Of a DNA stretch of 11,522 nucleotides, positions 1 to 7,837 are shown piece by piece. Position 1 is the first letter of the stretch, and every line of letters starts with the position of its first letter. The DNA is from Spirochaetales bacterium (GTDB taxonomy: Bacteria; Spirochaetota; Spirochaetia; DSM-27196; SKKC01): positions 1-11,522 of the forward strand of contig SLAN01000185.1 of assembly GCA_007126865.1 (NCBI GenBank), given 5' to 3'. The notes under the pieces are model-generated. The model worked only from the letters and a program-made list of their open reading frames with translations. It was not told the origin of the DNA and ran no database searches. The position numbers and the translations under genes were made by a program.

Positions 1-1430
1 ATGTTCATGAGCATGGTGAGCGGAATACCTCCCGCCTCCCACTTCGCCGGGCCTTTCGCGAGGTTGCTTACCGAGGCGATATAGCCGGTGAGGCCGTTCG
101 CGACGAGAACGAACGCGGTGTATCCGAGCCCGTAGCAGTAGTCGGCGTCGAAGTTCGACGGAAATGCGCAGCGCCCTTCATACCCGAAGAAGTGTGAGAG
201 CGCACTGAACTTCCCGTTGTACGAGCCCGACCGCTTCATCTCGTTGAGCTGCGCCTCGACCATCTCGATCAGAAGCTTCTCCGTCTCGATTCGCGAGACC
301 TGCACGTTGCCGTGCGGATCGCGGTCCATGAGCAGCTGCGACTGGATCGACGACGGCAGCGACCGGAAAACCTCACGCGCCTCCGAAGAAAGCCGTTCAC
401 CGAAATCGGAATCGGTGTCGGTCTGCTCGGCCGCGGCGAGCACGTCATTGAGCTCGGAGATCAGGCCGTTCATCTCGGGAACGAATTCGATAAGCCCTTC
501 GGGAACGATGACGATGCCGAAGTTCTCTCCGTTCTCCGCACGCTCGGCTACCGAACCGGCGATCTCCTCGACAATGTCGGCGAGACTGCGTTCCTTCTCG
601 GCGACTTCCTCGCTTACGATACAGATATTCGGATGCGTTTTGAGGGCGCATTCGAGTGCGATGTGCGATGCGCTGCGCCCCATAACGCGAACGAAGTGCC
701 AGTACTTCTTCGCGCTGTTCGCATCGCGGCCGATGTTGCCTATCAGCTCGGAATAGGTTTTCGTCGCGGTGTCGAAACCGAAGCTCGCCTCGATTTGCTC
801 GTTGCGAAGATCGCCGTCGATCGTTTTGGGCACTCCGATGACACTCGTCTCGACATCGTTTGCTTTGAAGTACTCGGCGAGAAGCGCCGCGTTGGTGTTC
901 GAGTCGTCGCCACCGACAATGACGAGCCCGTCGAGGCCGAGCTCCTTCGCCACTTCCGCGGATCGCGCGAACTGCTCGTCGCTTTCGATCTTCGTTCGAC
1001 CCGACCCGATCATGTCGAACCCGCCCGTATTGCGGTATGAGTCGATGATCTCGTCGGTGAGCTCGATCGCGTTGTTCTCCAGCAGACCGCTCGGGCCACC
1101 GAGAAAGCCGAGCAAACGCGAGCACTCGTTCGCCGCTTTCAGCGCATCGAATATTCCGCAGATCACATTGTGTCCGCCCGGTGCCTGCCCGCCGGAGAGT
1201 ATCACCCCGAGGGTGCGCTGCTTCCCGGCCGCCGGATTGTCACCGGAGGCGAAGCCGGCGATCGGCTGCCCGTAGGTACGCGGAAACATGCCCCGCACCT
1301 GCTCGGCGTCGCCGGCGGCCTCGGTGGCCTTCCCGAACGTGCACGCGATCGAGGGGATCGGCTGTTGCAGCGATGCGGGAAGCTTTGGTTCGTACTTGTA
1401 ACGTTGTTCCTGCAGTATCGAGGTATCCAT
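1..1430 (-). CDS. pfp: PPi-dependent 6-phosphofructokinase, long form (3' end missing)
   Basis: Cytoplasmic enzyme that phosphorylates fructose 6-phosphate to fructose 1,6-bisphosphate using pyrophosphate, a reversible glycolytic step. I translated the minus strand by hand from the ATG at 1430-1428; 476 residues are inside the window and about 70-80 C-terminal residues should lie beyond position 1, judging from the roughly 550-residue long PFP family of spirochaetes and plants. Visible motifs are [10 protein letters not shown] (residues 79-88), GGDDSNTNA (173-181), the catalytic PKTIDGD (201-207) and MGRSASH (250-256). The second Asp of GGDD and the Lys of PKTIDGD are the residues known to mark PPi rather than ATP use. 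The N-terminus (RYKYEPKLP, 10-18) fits the family start. It lies 16 nt downstream of galactokinase on the same strand, so the two are probably cotranscribed. The only SD-like string (GGGAG) ends one base before the ATG, which is unusually close; coupling to the upstream stop may drive initiation. Confidence 0.93.
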   Translation of the reverse strand, partial: MDTSILQEQRYKYEPKLPASLQQPIPSIACTFGKATEAAGDAEQVRGMFPRTYGQPIAGFASGDNPAAGKQRTLGVILSGGQAPGGHNVICGIFDALKAANECSRLLGFLGGPSGLLENNAIELTDEIIDSYRNTGGFDMIGSGRTKIESDEQFARSAEVAKELGLDGLVIVGGDDSNTNAALLAEYFKANDVETSVIGVPKTIDGDLRNEQIEASFGFDTATKTYSELIGNIGRDANSAKKYWHFVRVMGRSASHIALECALKTHPNICIVSEEVAEKERSLADIVEEIAGSVAERAENGENFGIVIVPEGLIEFVPEMNGLISELNDVLAAAEQTDTDSDFGERLSSEAREVFRSLPSSIQSQLLMDRDPHGNVQVSRIETEKLLIEMVEAQLNEMKRSGSYNGKFSALSHFFGYEGRCAFPSNFDADYCYGLGYTAFVLVANGLTGYIASVSNLAKGPAKWEAGGIPLTMLMN

Positions 1431-1446
1431 GCTCCCAGTGTACCGA

Positions 1447-2742
1447 TCACGGCGTCAGGAATCGAGGGCCTTCGGGCCGGAGGCGCAGACGTGTTACCGC
1501 TCCCGCGCCGAAAACCGTCTCACAAACTTCGACGAACTCCTTCCAGAGACCGAGCGGAATGTACACTTGTACCGTTCCGGCGAACCCCCCGCCGTGAACG
1601 CGTGCCGCCCCGGAGACACCGTGTGTCTCGAAAAACGACCTGGCGAGCTCGACGCCGAGCGTAATACCTTGCTCGGCCGGCAGCTTCGTTGAGTAGTAGT
1701 TCTGAAGCAGGATCGCGCTCGAATCGCCGCTCTCATTGGCGAGTTCGAGAAATCGCTCCGCCTCTCCCGCCTCGAGGGCATCGATCATAGCAGCGACGCG
1801 CGCATTCTCCTCGAAGAAGTGCAGCGCGCGCAGAACCGCCCTGTCTCCGCACCGTTCCCGGATCTCCGGCACCCGGCGGAGAAGCACATCCTTCGAACAG
1901 TAGCCGAGGTGTGTTCCGCCGAGCTCGGCGGCGACCGACTTCATTTCCGCCGGGACGGATGCGTAGTCATCGGTAAGATCCGCGTGGCTGCCGCCGGTGT
2001 CGATCACGGCCGGCGCGTAGCCCGCCGTAGAGAAATCGAAGTCCGCCGGAGTAATGGACGGCGGGTCGGAAGAGAAGTCGATTGAGATGATGCCGCCGTG
2101 CGCGCATGCAAGCTGGTCCATGAGGCCGCACGGCTTGCCGAAGTACCGGTTTTCGGCCGACTTGCCGGCGGTGGCGATGAAAAGTACATCGGCTGCACTC
2201 AGCCTCGAGCTTCGGTCTTGCTCCGGTGTGCCGAGTCCGGTCAGTACGGTCCCGAGAAAAACCTCGAACGATGCCGAGCTCGAAAGCCCGCTGCCCGGAG
2301 CAACCTCGCTGGAGACGGTAGCGTCGAACCCGGTAACCGGCCGAGAAGCATCGGAAAACGCAGCTGCGACCCCGCGTACGAGCGCCTGTGGCAGTCCGCG
2401 CTCGTCATCGTGTGGCTCGAGGTCGGACACATCAACCTCGATAAATCCATCGTACCCCTCGCTGTCGATACGGATGAGTGTGTCGCTCCGGGCGGTGATC
2501 ACCCCGAGCGTATCGAGCCCGACCGCCGAGCAGAGTACCCGCCCGTGATTGTGGTCGGTGTGATTTCCCGCCATCTCCGTACGCCCCGGAGCGGAAACGA
2601 TGTAGGCCGCCGTATCGGCGCCGCAGCGCGCGGTATGCCGCTCACAGAGCGATGCGATACGCGGGGGATAGTCGGAGTCGGCCTTCGGAAGGCCGGCCAC
2701 TGCATCGGGCGTTTCAAGAAGCTCGCGTGTGGTTCTTCCCAT
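1447..2742 (-). CDS. galK: Galactokinase (GHMP kinase family)
   Basis: ATP-dependent sugar 1-kinase, expected to make galactose 1-phosphate as the first Leloir step in the cytoplasm; 431 residues, normal to slightly long for the family. Family signature [17 protein letters not shown] is at residues 51-67, the GHMP ATP-binding loop [12 protein letters not shown] at 149-160, the catalytic Asp in GLMDQL at 209, and the C-terminal GHMP motif HGGGFAG at 383-389. The signature carries GNHTDH where classical enzymes have GEHTDY; this Asn variant is known in many Firmicutes and related galactokinases, but the residue contacts the sugar, so another sugar substrate is possible. The ATG at 2742 was chosen because the N-terminus aligns in length with the family; AAGG lies 10 nt upstream, a weak SD. 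It is first in a unit with PPi-phosphofructokinase. No galT or galE is visible in the window. Confidence 0.9.
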   Translation of the reverse strand: MGRTTRELLETPDAVAGLPKADSDYPPRIASLCERHTARCGADTAAYIVSAPGRTEMAGNHTDHNHGRVLCSAVGLDTLGVITARSDTLIRIDSEGYDGFIEVDVSDLEPHDDERGLPQALVRGVAAAFSDASRPVTGFDATVSSEVAPGSGLSSSASFEVFLGTVLTGLGTPEQDRSSRLSAADVLFIATAGKSAENRYFGKPCGLMDQLACAHGGIISIDFSSDPPSITPADFDFSTAGYAPAVIDTGGSHADLTDDYASVPAEMKSVAAELGGTHLGYCSKDVLLRRVPEIRERCGDRAVLRALHFFEENARVAAMIDALEAGEAERFLELANESGDSSAILLQNYYSTKLPAEQGITLGVELARSFFETHGVSGAARVHGGGFAGTVQVYIPLGLWKEFVEVCETVFGAGAVTRLRLRPEGPRFLTP

Positions 2743-2782
2743 AATGTATAAGCCTTGCCATGAGAGGCGTGCTTCGTCAAAC

Positions 2783-2796
2783 TACAATACCGGTAT
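2783..2796 (+). promoter_or_regulatory. Candidate manA -10 box with overlapping palindrome
   Basis: In the 58-nt gap between the divergent galK and manA starts, TACAAT (2783-2788) looks like a -10 box reading toward manA. Its end overlaps a perfect 10-bp palindrome ATACCGGTAT (2787-2796) covering the expected transcription start, where an operator could sit. No -35 box at proper spacing is visible (TTGCCA at 2755-2760 is 22 nt away), so the promoter call is weak. The start codon at 2801 is only 12 nt past the -10, leaving at most a few untranslated bases. No clear galK promoter was found here. Confidence 0.35.
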
Positions 2797-2800
2797 CGCT

Positions 2801-4153
2801 ATGGCAATTCTGCGACTCGAAAACCCCCGGAAGGCGTACTCGTGGGGAAGTACGCACTCTCTGCAGGAACTGCTCGGTGAGACGCCCGACGGGACGCCTC
2901 TCGCAGAGGTCTGGATGGGCGCTCACCCGAGCTCCTCGAGCCGGACCGAGGACGGACACGCGCTGGCCGAGCTTTCGGAGGCCGGACGTATCGGGTATCT
3001 GCTCAAGCTCCTCTCGGCGGACCGCGGCTTGAGTATCCAGGCGCATCCGTCGATCGAACAGGCGGTCGCAGGCTATGAGGATGAGGAGCGCCGCGGTGTG
3101 CCGCTCGATGCACCGAACCGGGTATACCGGGACCGGAACCACAAGCCGGAGCTCATCGTGGCGCTCGAACCGTTCTGGGCGATGAGCGGGTTCCGGACGC
3201 TCTCGCAGTCGTGCGACGCTCTGGGCTCGCTGCACCTTCTCCACGACACGAAGGTCGACTCCCTGTCAGAACTGCTTTCGGCTGTCCTCGCGCTCCCGCG
3301 CGAGCGGGTAGCCGAAGTCGCCGGGAGCGAACCGATCGCCGCGGCGCCGGTACCTTCGAAGCGCCCCGAGGGGCCGATCGACGATACGCTGCGGCTGGCG
3401 TGGGTCGGCGAGCTCTACCGTCAGTTCGGACCCGACCCGGGTGTGTTTGCGCCGCTTTTTCTTAATCTCATCTATCTCGAGCCCGGCGAAGGGCTGTATC
3501 AACCGTCGGGAGTGCTGCACGCCTATCTTCGCGGCACCGGTGTCGAGGTCATGGCAAACAGCGACAATGTGCTCCGTGCCGGTCTGACCGACAAGCATGT
3601 GGAGCCTGATGCGCTGCAGCGAGTCGTGGCGTTCACCGATGAGCCGCCGGCTCTGGTAACGCCCCGGGTGGTGAAGCCGAGCGATCCCGGCGCGCGAGCG
3701 GAACCGCGCGATCCCGGCGCGCAGCTGGAGCCGAGCGACTCGGGCCCGCAGCTGGAATCGCTGTGCCCGGCTCGAGCCCCGTCCTGCTTGCAGGTCTACG
3801 ACACTCCGGCTGCCGAGTTCCGCCTTTACCACCTCGATCTGAGCGGCGAGGAGTGTGAGGTGCTTTCGCCCGGACTTCCGCTGATCGCCCTCTGCATCTC
3901 CGGCGATGTCGTGGTCGATGAAGTCGAGCTCGGCGGGATGCCCTACACCGGCGCGATTGATGACCGGCGCCGCTCCCCGACCGGGGCGGGGATACGAAGC
4001 GGGGGTACCGGGGCGGTGCACGCTCCCCCGGCGACGGGAAGTCTCACCGTTTCCCGCGGGGCGAGCGCACTGATAACCTCGGATGTGCGTTCGTTTCGCG
4101 TACGGGGAGGCGGGCGGCTCTTCGTCGCCGCGCCGGGTCGAAGCTCACTATGA
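2801..4153 (+). CDS. manA: Mannose-6-phosphate isomerase, type I
   Basis: Zinc-dependent cytoplasmic enzyme interconverting mannose 6-phosphate and fructose 6-phosphate, linking mannose use and mannosylated-polymer synthesis to glycolysis. 450 residues. Expected zinc ligands are visible: Gln80 and His82 in IQAHPS, Glu117 in HKPEL, and His240 in YQPSGVLHAY; the conserved NSDNVLRAGLTDKH lies at 253-266. I chose the ATG at 2801 because the conserved N-terminus (LENPRKAYSWGS, 6-17) starts right after it; a longer in-frame start at 2729 would run into galK. There is no SD, and a candidate -10 box is only 12 nt upstream. Two stretches look like low-complexity additions: residues 294-320, three 9-residue repeats, and about 384-412, rich in Gly, Arg and Pro. 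Both lie in the C-terminal beta-domain half, away from the metal site. The stop overlaps the next start by 4 nt (ATGA), implying coupled translation. Confidence 0.92.
   Translation: MAILRLENPRKAYSWGSTHSLQELLGETPDGTPLAEVWMGAHPSSSSRTEDGHALAELSEAGRIGYLLKLLSADRGLSIQAHPSIEQAVAGYEDEERRGVPLDAPNRVYRDRNHKPELIVALEPFWAMSGFRTLSQSCDALGSLHLLHDTKVDSLSELLSAVLALPRERVAEVAGSEPIAAAPVPSKRPEGPIDDTLRLAWVGELYRQFGPDPGVFAPLFLNLIYLEPGEGLYQPSGVLHAYLRGTGVEVMANSDNVLRAGLTDKHVEPDALQRVVAFTDEPPALVTPRVVKPSDPGARAEPRDPGAQLEPSDSGPQLESLCPARAPSCLQVYDTPAAEFRLYHLDLSGEECEVLSPGLPLIALCISGDVVVDEVELGGMPYTGAIDDRRRSPTGAGIRSGGTGAVHAPPATGSLTVSRGASALITSDVRSFRVRGGGRLFVAAPGRSSL
3680..3760 (+). repeat. In-frame 27-bp tandem repeat (3 copies) inside manA
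   Basis: Three adjacent 27-bp units (3680-3706, 3707-3733, 3734-3760) encode SDPGARAEP, RDPGAQLEP and SDSGPQLES. They are diverged but aligned codon for codon, so copy number can change without a frameshift. They form an acidic, Pro/Gly-rich linker between the catalytic region and the C-terminal beta domain of the isomerase. The flanks (LVTPRVVKP before, LCPARAPS after) look like the same linker. Confidence 0.8.
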
Positions 4154-4614
4154 ATATCTGGGTTGATGCCGACAGCTGTCCGCGCCGGGTTCGGGAGATC
4201 ATAATTCGTGCGGCCCGACGAACCGGCACGCGCGCGGTGTTCGTTGCGAATCGAAACATTCCGACCGGGCGGATGAAGGGATTCCGGATGCGAGTGGTGA
4301 CCGATGCGGATCGGGAGATCCTCGATCGTGTCGAAGAGGCCGATCTGGTCGTCACACGCGATATCCCGCTCGCCGCACAGCTCGTCGGGCGCGGTATTAC
4401 GGTTCTCAACGACCGCGGCACCGTTTACACGAGCGAGAATGTCGGTGAACGCCTGAGCTGGCGCGATTTCATGGCCGGACTGCGCGAGCGTGGCACCTAC
4501 GTCCCGGAGCACGATCGACTCAGCGACACCGACATTCGGGAGTTTGCAAACGCACTCGACCGCGAGCTTCGGCGGCGGTTACCGCACGGAGAGAATGCGA
4601 ACGGCCGGAGGTAA
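4150..4614 (+). CDS. yaiI: UPF0178 (DUF188) family protein, YaiI/YqxD-like
   Basis: Small 154-residue soluble protein of the conserved YaiI/YqxD family, whose biochemical role is not established; a PIN-like nuclease fold has been suggested for it, which I treat as tentative. Family marks are the N-terminal IWVDADSCPRRVRE (residues 3-16), FVANRNIP (31-38), VTRDIPLAAQL (68-78) and LNDRGTVYT (86-94), with conserved acidic residues at Asp6, Asp8 and Asp71 that could bind metal. Length matches the family. Its ATG overlaps the manA stop as ATGA, so it is translated with manA, although no functional tie to mannose metabolism is known. The C-terminal tail (HGENANGRR) is outside the conserved core, and a GC-rich hairpin straddles the stop codon. 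Confidence 0.88.
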   Translation: MNIWVDADSCPRRVREIIIRAARRTGTRAVFVANRNIPTGRMKGFRMRVVTDADREILDRVEEADLVVTRDIPLAAQLVGRGITVLNDRGTVYTSENVGERLSWRDFMAGLRERGTYVPEHDRLSDTDIREFANALDRELRRRLPHGENANGRR

Positions 4615-4621
4615 CCGGCCG
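4602..4621 (+). other. GC-rich 7-bp hairpin spanning the yaiI stop codon
   Basis: CGGCCGG (4602-4608) and CCGGCCG (4615-4621) form a perfect 7-bp stem around the 6-base loop AGGTAA, which contains the TAA stop of the upstream gene. No T-tract follows, so it is not a normal intrinsic terminator. It could weaken readthrough or stabilise the upstream message between yaiI and the next gene. Confidence 0.45.
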
Positions 4622-4629
4622 GGAACGAC

Positions 4630-4642
4630 GGAGTGAAATGTG
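4630..4642 (+). promoter_or_regulatory. Ribosome binding site and overlapping ATG/GTG start
   Basis: GGAG at 4630-4633 sits 6 nt before a GTG at 4640-4642 that opens the 525-residue frame. An ATG at 4638-4640 overlaps this GTG but is followed at once by TGA, so it can only be a start-stop. The spacing supports the GTG as the true start. Confidence 0.55.
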
Positions 4643-6217
4643 AGTGACAACGAAACAGGCGACATCCGAAACGGCACCGGTAGCGCCGGCGGCACTGGAG
4701 AGAGCTCGGGAGATGGCGAGCGGCAGCGACTCGAGCGGCTGCTCGACAGTCGCTCGCTCGCGAAGGTGCTCGGCGACGAGCTCATCGGGTCGATCGACCC
4801 GGCCACTCCCATCGCCGATGTCATCGTGCGCCTTGCGGCGGTCGATGATGAGATCGACCCGGCGAGCGAGGACTGGGGACTGGACACCTTGTGGCGCGCG
4901 GCGCGGGCCCACTCGATCCCGATTACCGCGGCGGTCGCCCACGTGCTCGACGATTCGGTTCGCGGCGAGGCGCTGCGGCGGCTGCTCGACCGCTGGTCGC
5001 AGGTACCGAAATCCGACCGCGAGCTTGCCGGCACGCTGCGCGACGCTCTCGCCGACCCGGATACACCGGCGATATTTCTCGGAGCACTGCATCCTGCGCT
5101 TGTCCGGGCCGCGCGGGGAGCGGCGGTCGAGCGCTCGTCACAGAGCGTCGCCGGACCCCAACGCGTCGCCGGAGACGTGCGCGAGGAGGACGCCGAAGCG
5201 AAGCTTCCGCGAACCGCCGCTACTCCCGCGGAGTGCGAGGCGCTCGTGCGCGGGCTCGAGAGCGTCGATACCGGCGAAGCGTATCAGGCGATCGCCCGCC
5301 TCGCCGACGGCGGCGCCGACGCCGTCGCATGGCTCGTTTACGAGAGCGAGCGCGACTTCACTCTGAGCGAGGCGATGTTGCACCGGCTTCGCGCGCTGCT
5401 GCGTCTCGACCCGGCGCGGGGCGTACGACTGGCCGGCGGCCTGTTCCGGAGCGACGATGGTGTCTCCGAGCTCGATTCCGAGGAAATCGAACGGTACATC
5501 GAGCTCCTCGATCTACTGCTCGACAGCGGTCTGCCGGAAGTCTATCCGCTTCTCGTGTTCGTATTCGAGCCGGCCGGCAAGCTTCGGCTACCGAGAGAGG
5601 CCGCAGGTCGTCTCCGCGAGCGCATCCGCGCCCACGACGCCTTTCGGGTAGTGCGTCGCCTGTTGCGAAAGCTGCAGCACGGTGAGCCGGTGCTCGTTCC
5701 GTCCGGCGTCGACTTCGAACGGTTCGTCGGCGCGGAGCTGCAACGCCTCGGGTATCGCAGCGGCTCTCCCGACCCGCAAGTGATAGCCGATATCCGCACC
5801 CGGTGGATCCACGCGATGCATGAGGATCTGCTCTACCTCAGCCCGGCCGACGTTCCGGAGATCTCCTTCGATGAAGCGCTCGGCGAGCGCAGCGAGGGAG
5901 AATCGGTCTCATCGCACGTGGAATCGCAGTCGCAGGAGGATCCCGACTGGATTCTGAAAGCGGCCGCCGAAGGAGGCCGACCGCGGATCGTTTCGGCGTA
6001 CAACGCCCAGGAAGCGGCGTATCGGGAGGCGGGGCTCGAGCGCCTGCACCGGCGCCAGCTGCAGTTCACCGTTCGCGATCTGGTCGTTCGCGGAGCACGG
6101 TTGCTCAGCGAGGGAGATGGTGAGCGTGCTGAGCTCTATGCACGCGCGGCCGCCGAGCTCGACTCGAGCGACCCGTTCGCAGCAGCGCTGGCGGCCGCCG
6201 CCGGGAACCGCGACTGA
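4640..6217 (+). CDS. Hypothetical helical protein, 525 residues, unknown function
   Basis: I do not recognise this protein. The start is GTG with a good GGAG SD 6 nt upstream, 25 nt after yaiI, so it is likely third in the manA unit. There is no signal peptide or membrane segment, so it should be cytoplasmic. Residues 1-27 are a Gly/Ser/Thr-rich acidic leader. The rest is acidic and rich in Leu, Ala, Arg and Glu in a pattern typical of stacked alpha helices (for example 30-160 and 205-350, the latter containing ELLDLLLDSGLPEVYPLLVF). A more polar linker lies near 415-440 (GERSEGESVSSHVESQSQ). The C-terminal 80 residues contain helical pairs resembling a TPR hairpin (VRGARLLSEGDGERAELYARAAAELDSSDPFAAAL), which suggests a scaffold or protein-binding role, but this is only an impression. 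The last codons (GNRD, stop) are the first part of a 30-bp tandem array running into the intergenic region. Coding potential is supported by its length, SD and codon pattern like its neighbours. Confidence 0.75.
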   Translation: MSDNETGDIRNGTGSAGGTGESSGDGERQRLERLLDSRSLAKVLGDELIGSIDPATPIADVIVRLAAVDDEIDPASEDWGLDTLWRAARAHSIPITAAVAHVLDDSVRGEALRRLLDRWSQVPKSDRELAGTLRDALADPDTPAIFLGALHPALVRAARGAAVERSSQSVAGPQRVAGDVREEDAEAKLPRTAATPAECEALVRGLESVDTGEAYQAIARLADGGADAVAWLVYESERDFTLSEAMLHRLRALLRLDPARGVRLAGGLFRSDDGVSELDSEEIERYIELLDLLLDSGLPEVYPLLVFVFEPAGKLRLPREAAGRLRERIRAHDAFRVVRRLLRKLQHGEPVLVPSGVDFERFVGAELQRLGYRSGSPDPQVIADIRTRWIHAMHEDLLYLSPADVPEISFDEALGERSEGESVSSHVESQSQEDPDWILKAAAEGGRPRIVSAYNAQEAAYREAGLERLHRRQLQFTVRDLVVRGARLLSEGDGERAELYARAAAELDSSDPFAAALAAAAGNRD

Positions 6218-6325
6218 GCGGAGATGGCCGCCGCCGACCGCGACTGAGTCGAGATGGCCGCCGCGGAGCGCGACTGAGCGGAGATGGCCGCCGCGGACCG
6301 CGACTGAGTCCAGATGGCCGCCGGC
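6206..6325 (+). repeat. Four-copy 30-bp tandem array at the 3' end of the hypothetical gene
   Basis: Units at 6206-6235, 6236-6265, 6266-6295 and 6296-6325 have an exact period of 30. Each contains CGCGACTGAG and GAGATGGCCGCCG or a close variant (CAGATGGCCGCCG in the last). Units 1 and 3 have GCGGAG after the TGA, whereas units 2 and 4 have GTCGAG or GTCCAG, giving an ABAB pattern and so a likely 30 to 60 to 120 bp doubling history. The first unit carries the last codons and stop of the upstream gene; since 30 is a multiple of 3, every unit repeats that stop in frame. The array fills most of the 161-nt gap between the convergent genes ending at 6217 and 6379. From 6326 to 6378 I see only a 5-bp hairpin (6344-6348 with 6352-6356) and no T-tract terminator. 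Confidence 0.9.
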
Positions 6326-6378
6326 CGCCGAGCGCCCCGGCGCGCGGCAACGCCGCACCATCTCCCATCAACCTCTCT

Positions 6379-7785
6379 CTAAAACTTCACGTTCCCCGGC
6401 GTGCGCGGGAAGGCGATCACATCGCGGATATTCTGCATTCCACTCGCGTACATAATGAAGCGCTCGAGTCCGAGCCCGAAGCCGGAGTGCGGTACGCTTC
6501 CGAACCGGCGCAGGTCGAGGTACCAGCGGTAGCTTTCGACGTCCATGCCGAGCTCGCGCATTCGGCCCTCGAGGCGCTCGCGATCGTCCTCGCGCTCGCT
6601 GCCTCCGATGACCTCGCCGAGACCGGGGACGAGCACGTCCATCGCGCGAACCGTACGCTCGTCGTCGTTCTGCTTCATGTAGAACGCCTTGATCTCCTTC
6701 GGATAGTCGGTGACCACGACCGGCCGCCCGATCGCTTCCTCGGTAAGGTAGCGTTCATGCTCGCTCTGCAGATCGCTGCCGAACTCCGGGGTGTACTCGA
6801 ACGGGCGCCCGGCACTCTGCAGGAGCTCGATCGCCCGCGCATAGGTAATCCGCTCGAACGGCTTCTCGACGACCTCACGCAGTGTCTCGATGAGCCCCTT
6901 CTGAATTCGGAGATCGAAGAACTCCATATCTTCGAGCTGGCTCTCGAGCACGCGCCCGATAACCTGCTTCAGGAACTCCTCGGCGAGGTCGGCGTTACAC
7001 TCGAGGTCGCAGAAGGCGACCTCCGGCTCCACCATCCAGAACTCCGCCAGATGCCGCGTGGTGTTGCTGTTCTCCGCGCGGAAGGTCGGCCCGAAGGTAT
7101 ACGCCCGCTCGAGCGAACAGGCGAACGCCTCCACGTTGAGCTGCCCGGTTACCGCGAGGTACGCCGGACGTTCGAAAAAGTCCTCGCCGTAGTCCACCGT
7201 TCCGTCCTCGTGACGCGGCGGATTCGCCGGATCGAGCGTGGTAACGCGAAAGAGATTGCCGGCGCCCTCGGCGTCGATCCCGGTGATAATCGGGGTGTGG
7301 ATCCAGCAGAAGTCGCGTTCCTGGAAGAAGGAGTGAATTTGGGATGAAATGGCGTTGCGCAGGCGAGTGACGGCGCCGAAGGTATTCGTCCGGGGGCGCA
7401 GGTGTGCGATATCGCGCAGGAACTCGAAGCTGTGCCGCTTCTTCTGCAGCGGATAGCTGTCGGCCGGAGCGGGCCCGACGACTCGTATCGATTTCGCCAG
7501 CAGCTCGACTTCCTGTTTGCCGCCCGGCGATTCCTGAAGCACGCCGCGAGCGCGCACGCTCGCCCCGGTCTGCAGAAGGCTGTCGGCGTCCTCCGACCCG
7601 CCGGCGCTCCGGATCTCGGTATTCTCATCGAGCACGACCTGCAGACTCGAAAGGCGCGAGCCGTCGTTGATCTCGACGAAGCTCACGTTCTTGGTCGCCC
7701 TCCGCGTGCGAACCCATCCCTTGATTTCGATCTCCTCGCCGACGGAGGCTTCGCCGGCGACATTCCGAATACGCAGCTCTTTCAT
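6379..7785 (-). CDS. asnS: Asparaginyl-tRNA synthetase
   Basis: Class II aminoacyl-tRNA synthetase that charges tRNA-Asn with asparagine; 468 residues, the usual bacterial length. An N-terminal OB-fold anticodon-binding domain covers about residues 1-105 (IKGWVRTRR at 21-29, FVEINDGS at 36-43). The class II catalytic domain follows, with motif 2 [16 protein letters not shown] (235-250) and motif 3 GFGLGLERF (435-443); the overall pattern ([21 protein letters not shown] near the end) is AsnRS rather than AspRS. The frame is open upstream to 8133, but conserved sequence begins at MKELRIRN, so the ATG at 7785 is taken. No SD precedes it; a good promoter ends only 12 nt before the ATG. Having asnS implies direct Asn-tRNA charging, whether or not an amidotransferase route also exists. 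It ends in TAG, convergent with the hypothetical gene. Confidence 0.96.
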   Translation of the reverse strand: MKELRIRNVAGEASVGEEIEIKGWVRTRRATKNVSFVEINDGSRLSSLQVVLDENTEIRSAGGSEDADSLLQTGASVRARGVLQESPGGKQEVELLAKSIRVVGPAPADSYPLQKKRHSFEFLRDIAHLRPRTNTFGAVTRLRNAISSQIHSFFQERDFCWIHTPIITGIDAEGAGNLFRVTTLDPANPPRHEDGTVDYGEDFFERPAYLAVTGQLNVEAFACSLERAYTFGPTFRAENSNTTRHLAEFWMVEPEVAFCDLECNADLAEEFLKQVIGRVLESQLEDMEFFDLRIQKGLIETLREVVEKPFERITYARAIELLQSAGRPFEYTPEFGSDLQSEHERYLTEEAIGRPVVVTDYPKEIKAFYMKQNDDERTVRAMDVLVPGLGEVIGGSEREDDRERLEGRMRELGMDVESYRWYLDLRRFGSVPHSGFGLGLERFIMYASGMQNIRDVIAFPRTPGNVKF

Positions 7786-7797
7786 GGTAGGTCTGGA

Positions 7798-7827
7798 GAT
7801 ATAGCACGCCGTTGCGCAGGCGGTCAA
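7798..7827 (-). promoter_or_regulatory. asnS promoter (sigma70-type)
   Basis: On the minus strand, TTGACC (7827-7822) and TATATC (7803-7798) are separated by 18 nt, close to the housekeeping consensus. The predicted transcription start is near 7791, only about 6 nt before the asnS ATG at 7785, so the message would be almost leaderless; this fits the absence of an SD. Confidence 0.65.
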
Positions 7828-7837
7828 AGGCGGGAAG

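Noticed and set aside
312..1040. 242-codon open frame on the plus strand
   Set aside because: It is antisense to the well-supported PPi-phosphofructokinase gene; long antisense frames are common in GC-rich coding DNA, and its composition (Arg/Val/Glu-rich, no motif) looks like a shadow.
2745..2780. galK promoter with TTGACG (2780-2775) and TATACA (2750-2745) on the minus strand
   Set aside because: The spacing is 24 nt and the -10 would end 2 nt before the ATG, placing transcription start inside the gene.
2729..2800. Earlier in-frame start for manA
   Set aside because: It overlaps the galK start and adds 24 non-conserved residues before the conserved N-terminus.
6206..6325. CRISPR array
   Set aside because: The 30-bp units are directly contiguous with no unique spacers; this is a simple tandem repeat.
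6326..6378. Intrinsic terminator for asnS or the hypothetical gene
   Set aside because: Only a short 5-bp GC stem and no T-tract on either strand.
6487..7347. 286-codon open frame on the plus strand
   Set aside because: Antisense to asnS, whose motifs 2 and 3 are intact; no family resemblance and no SD.
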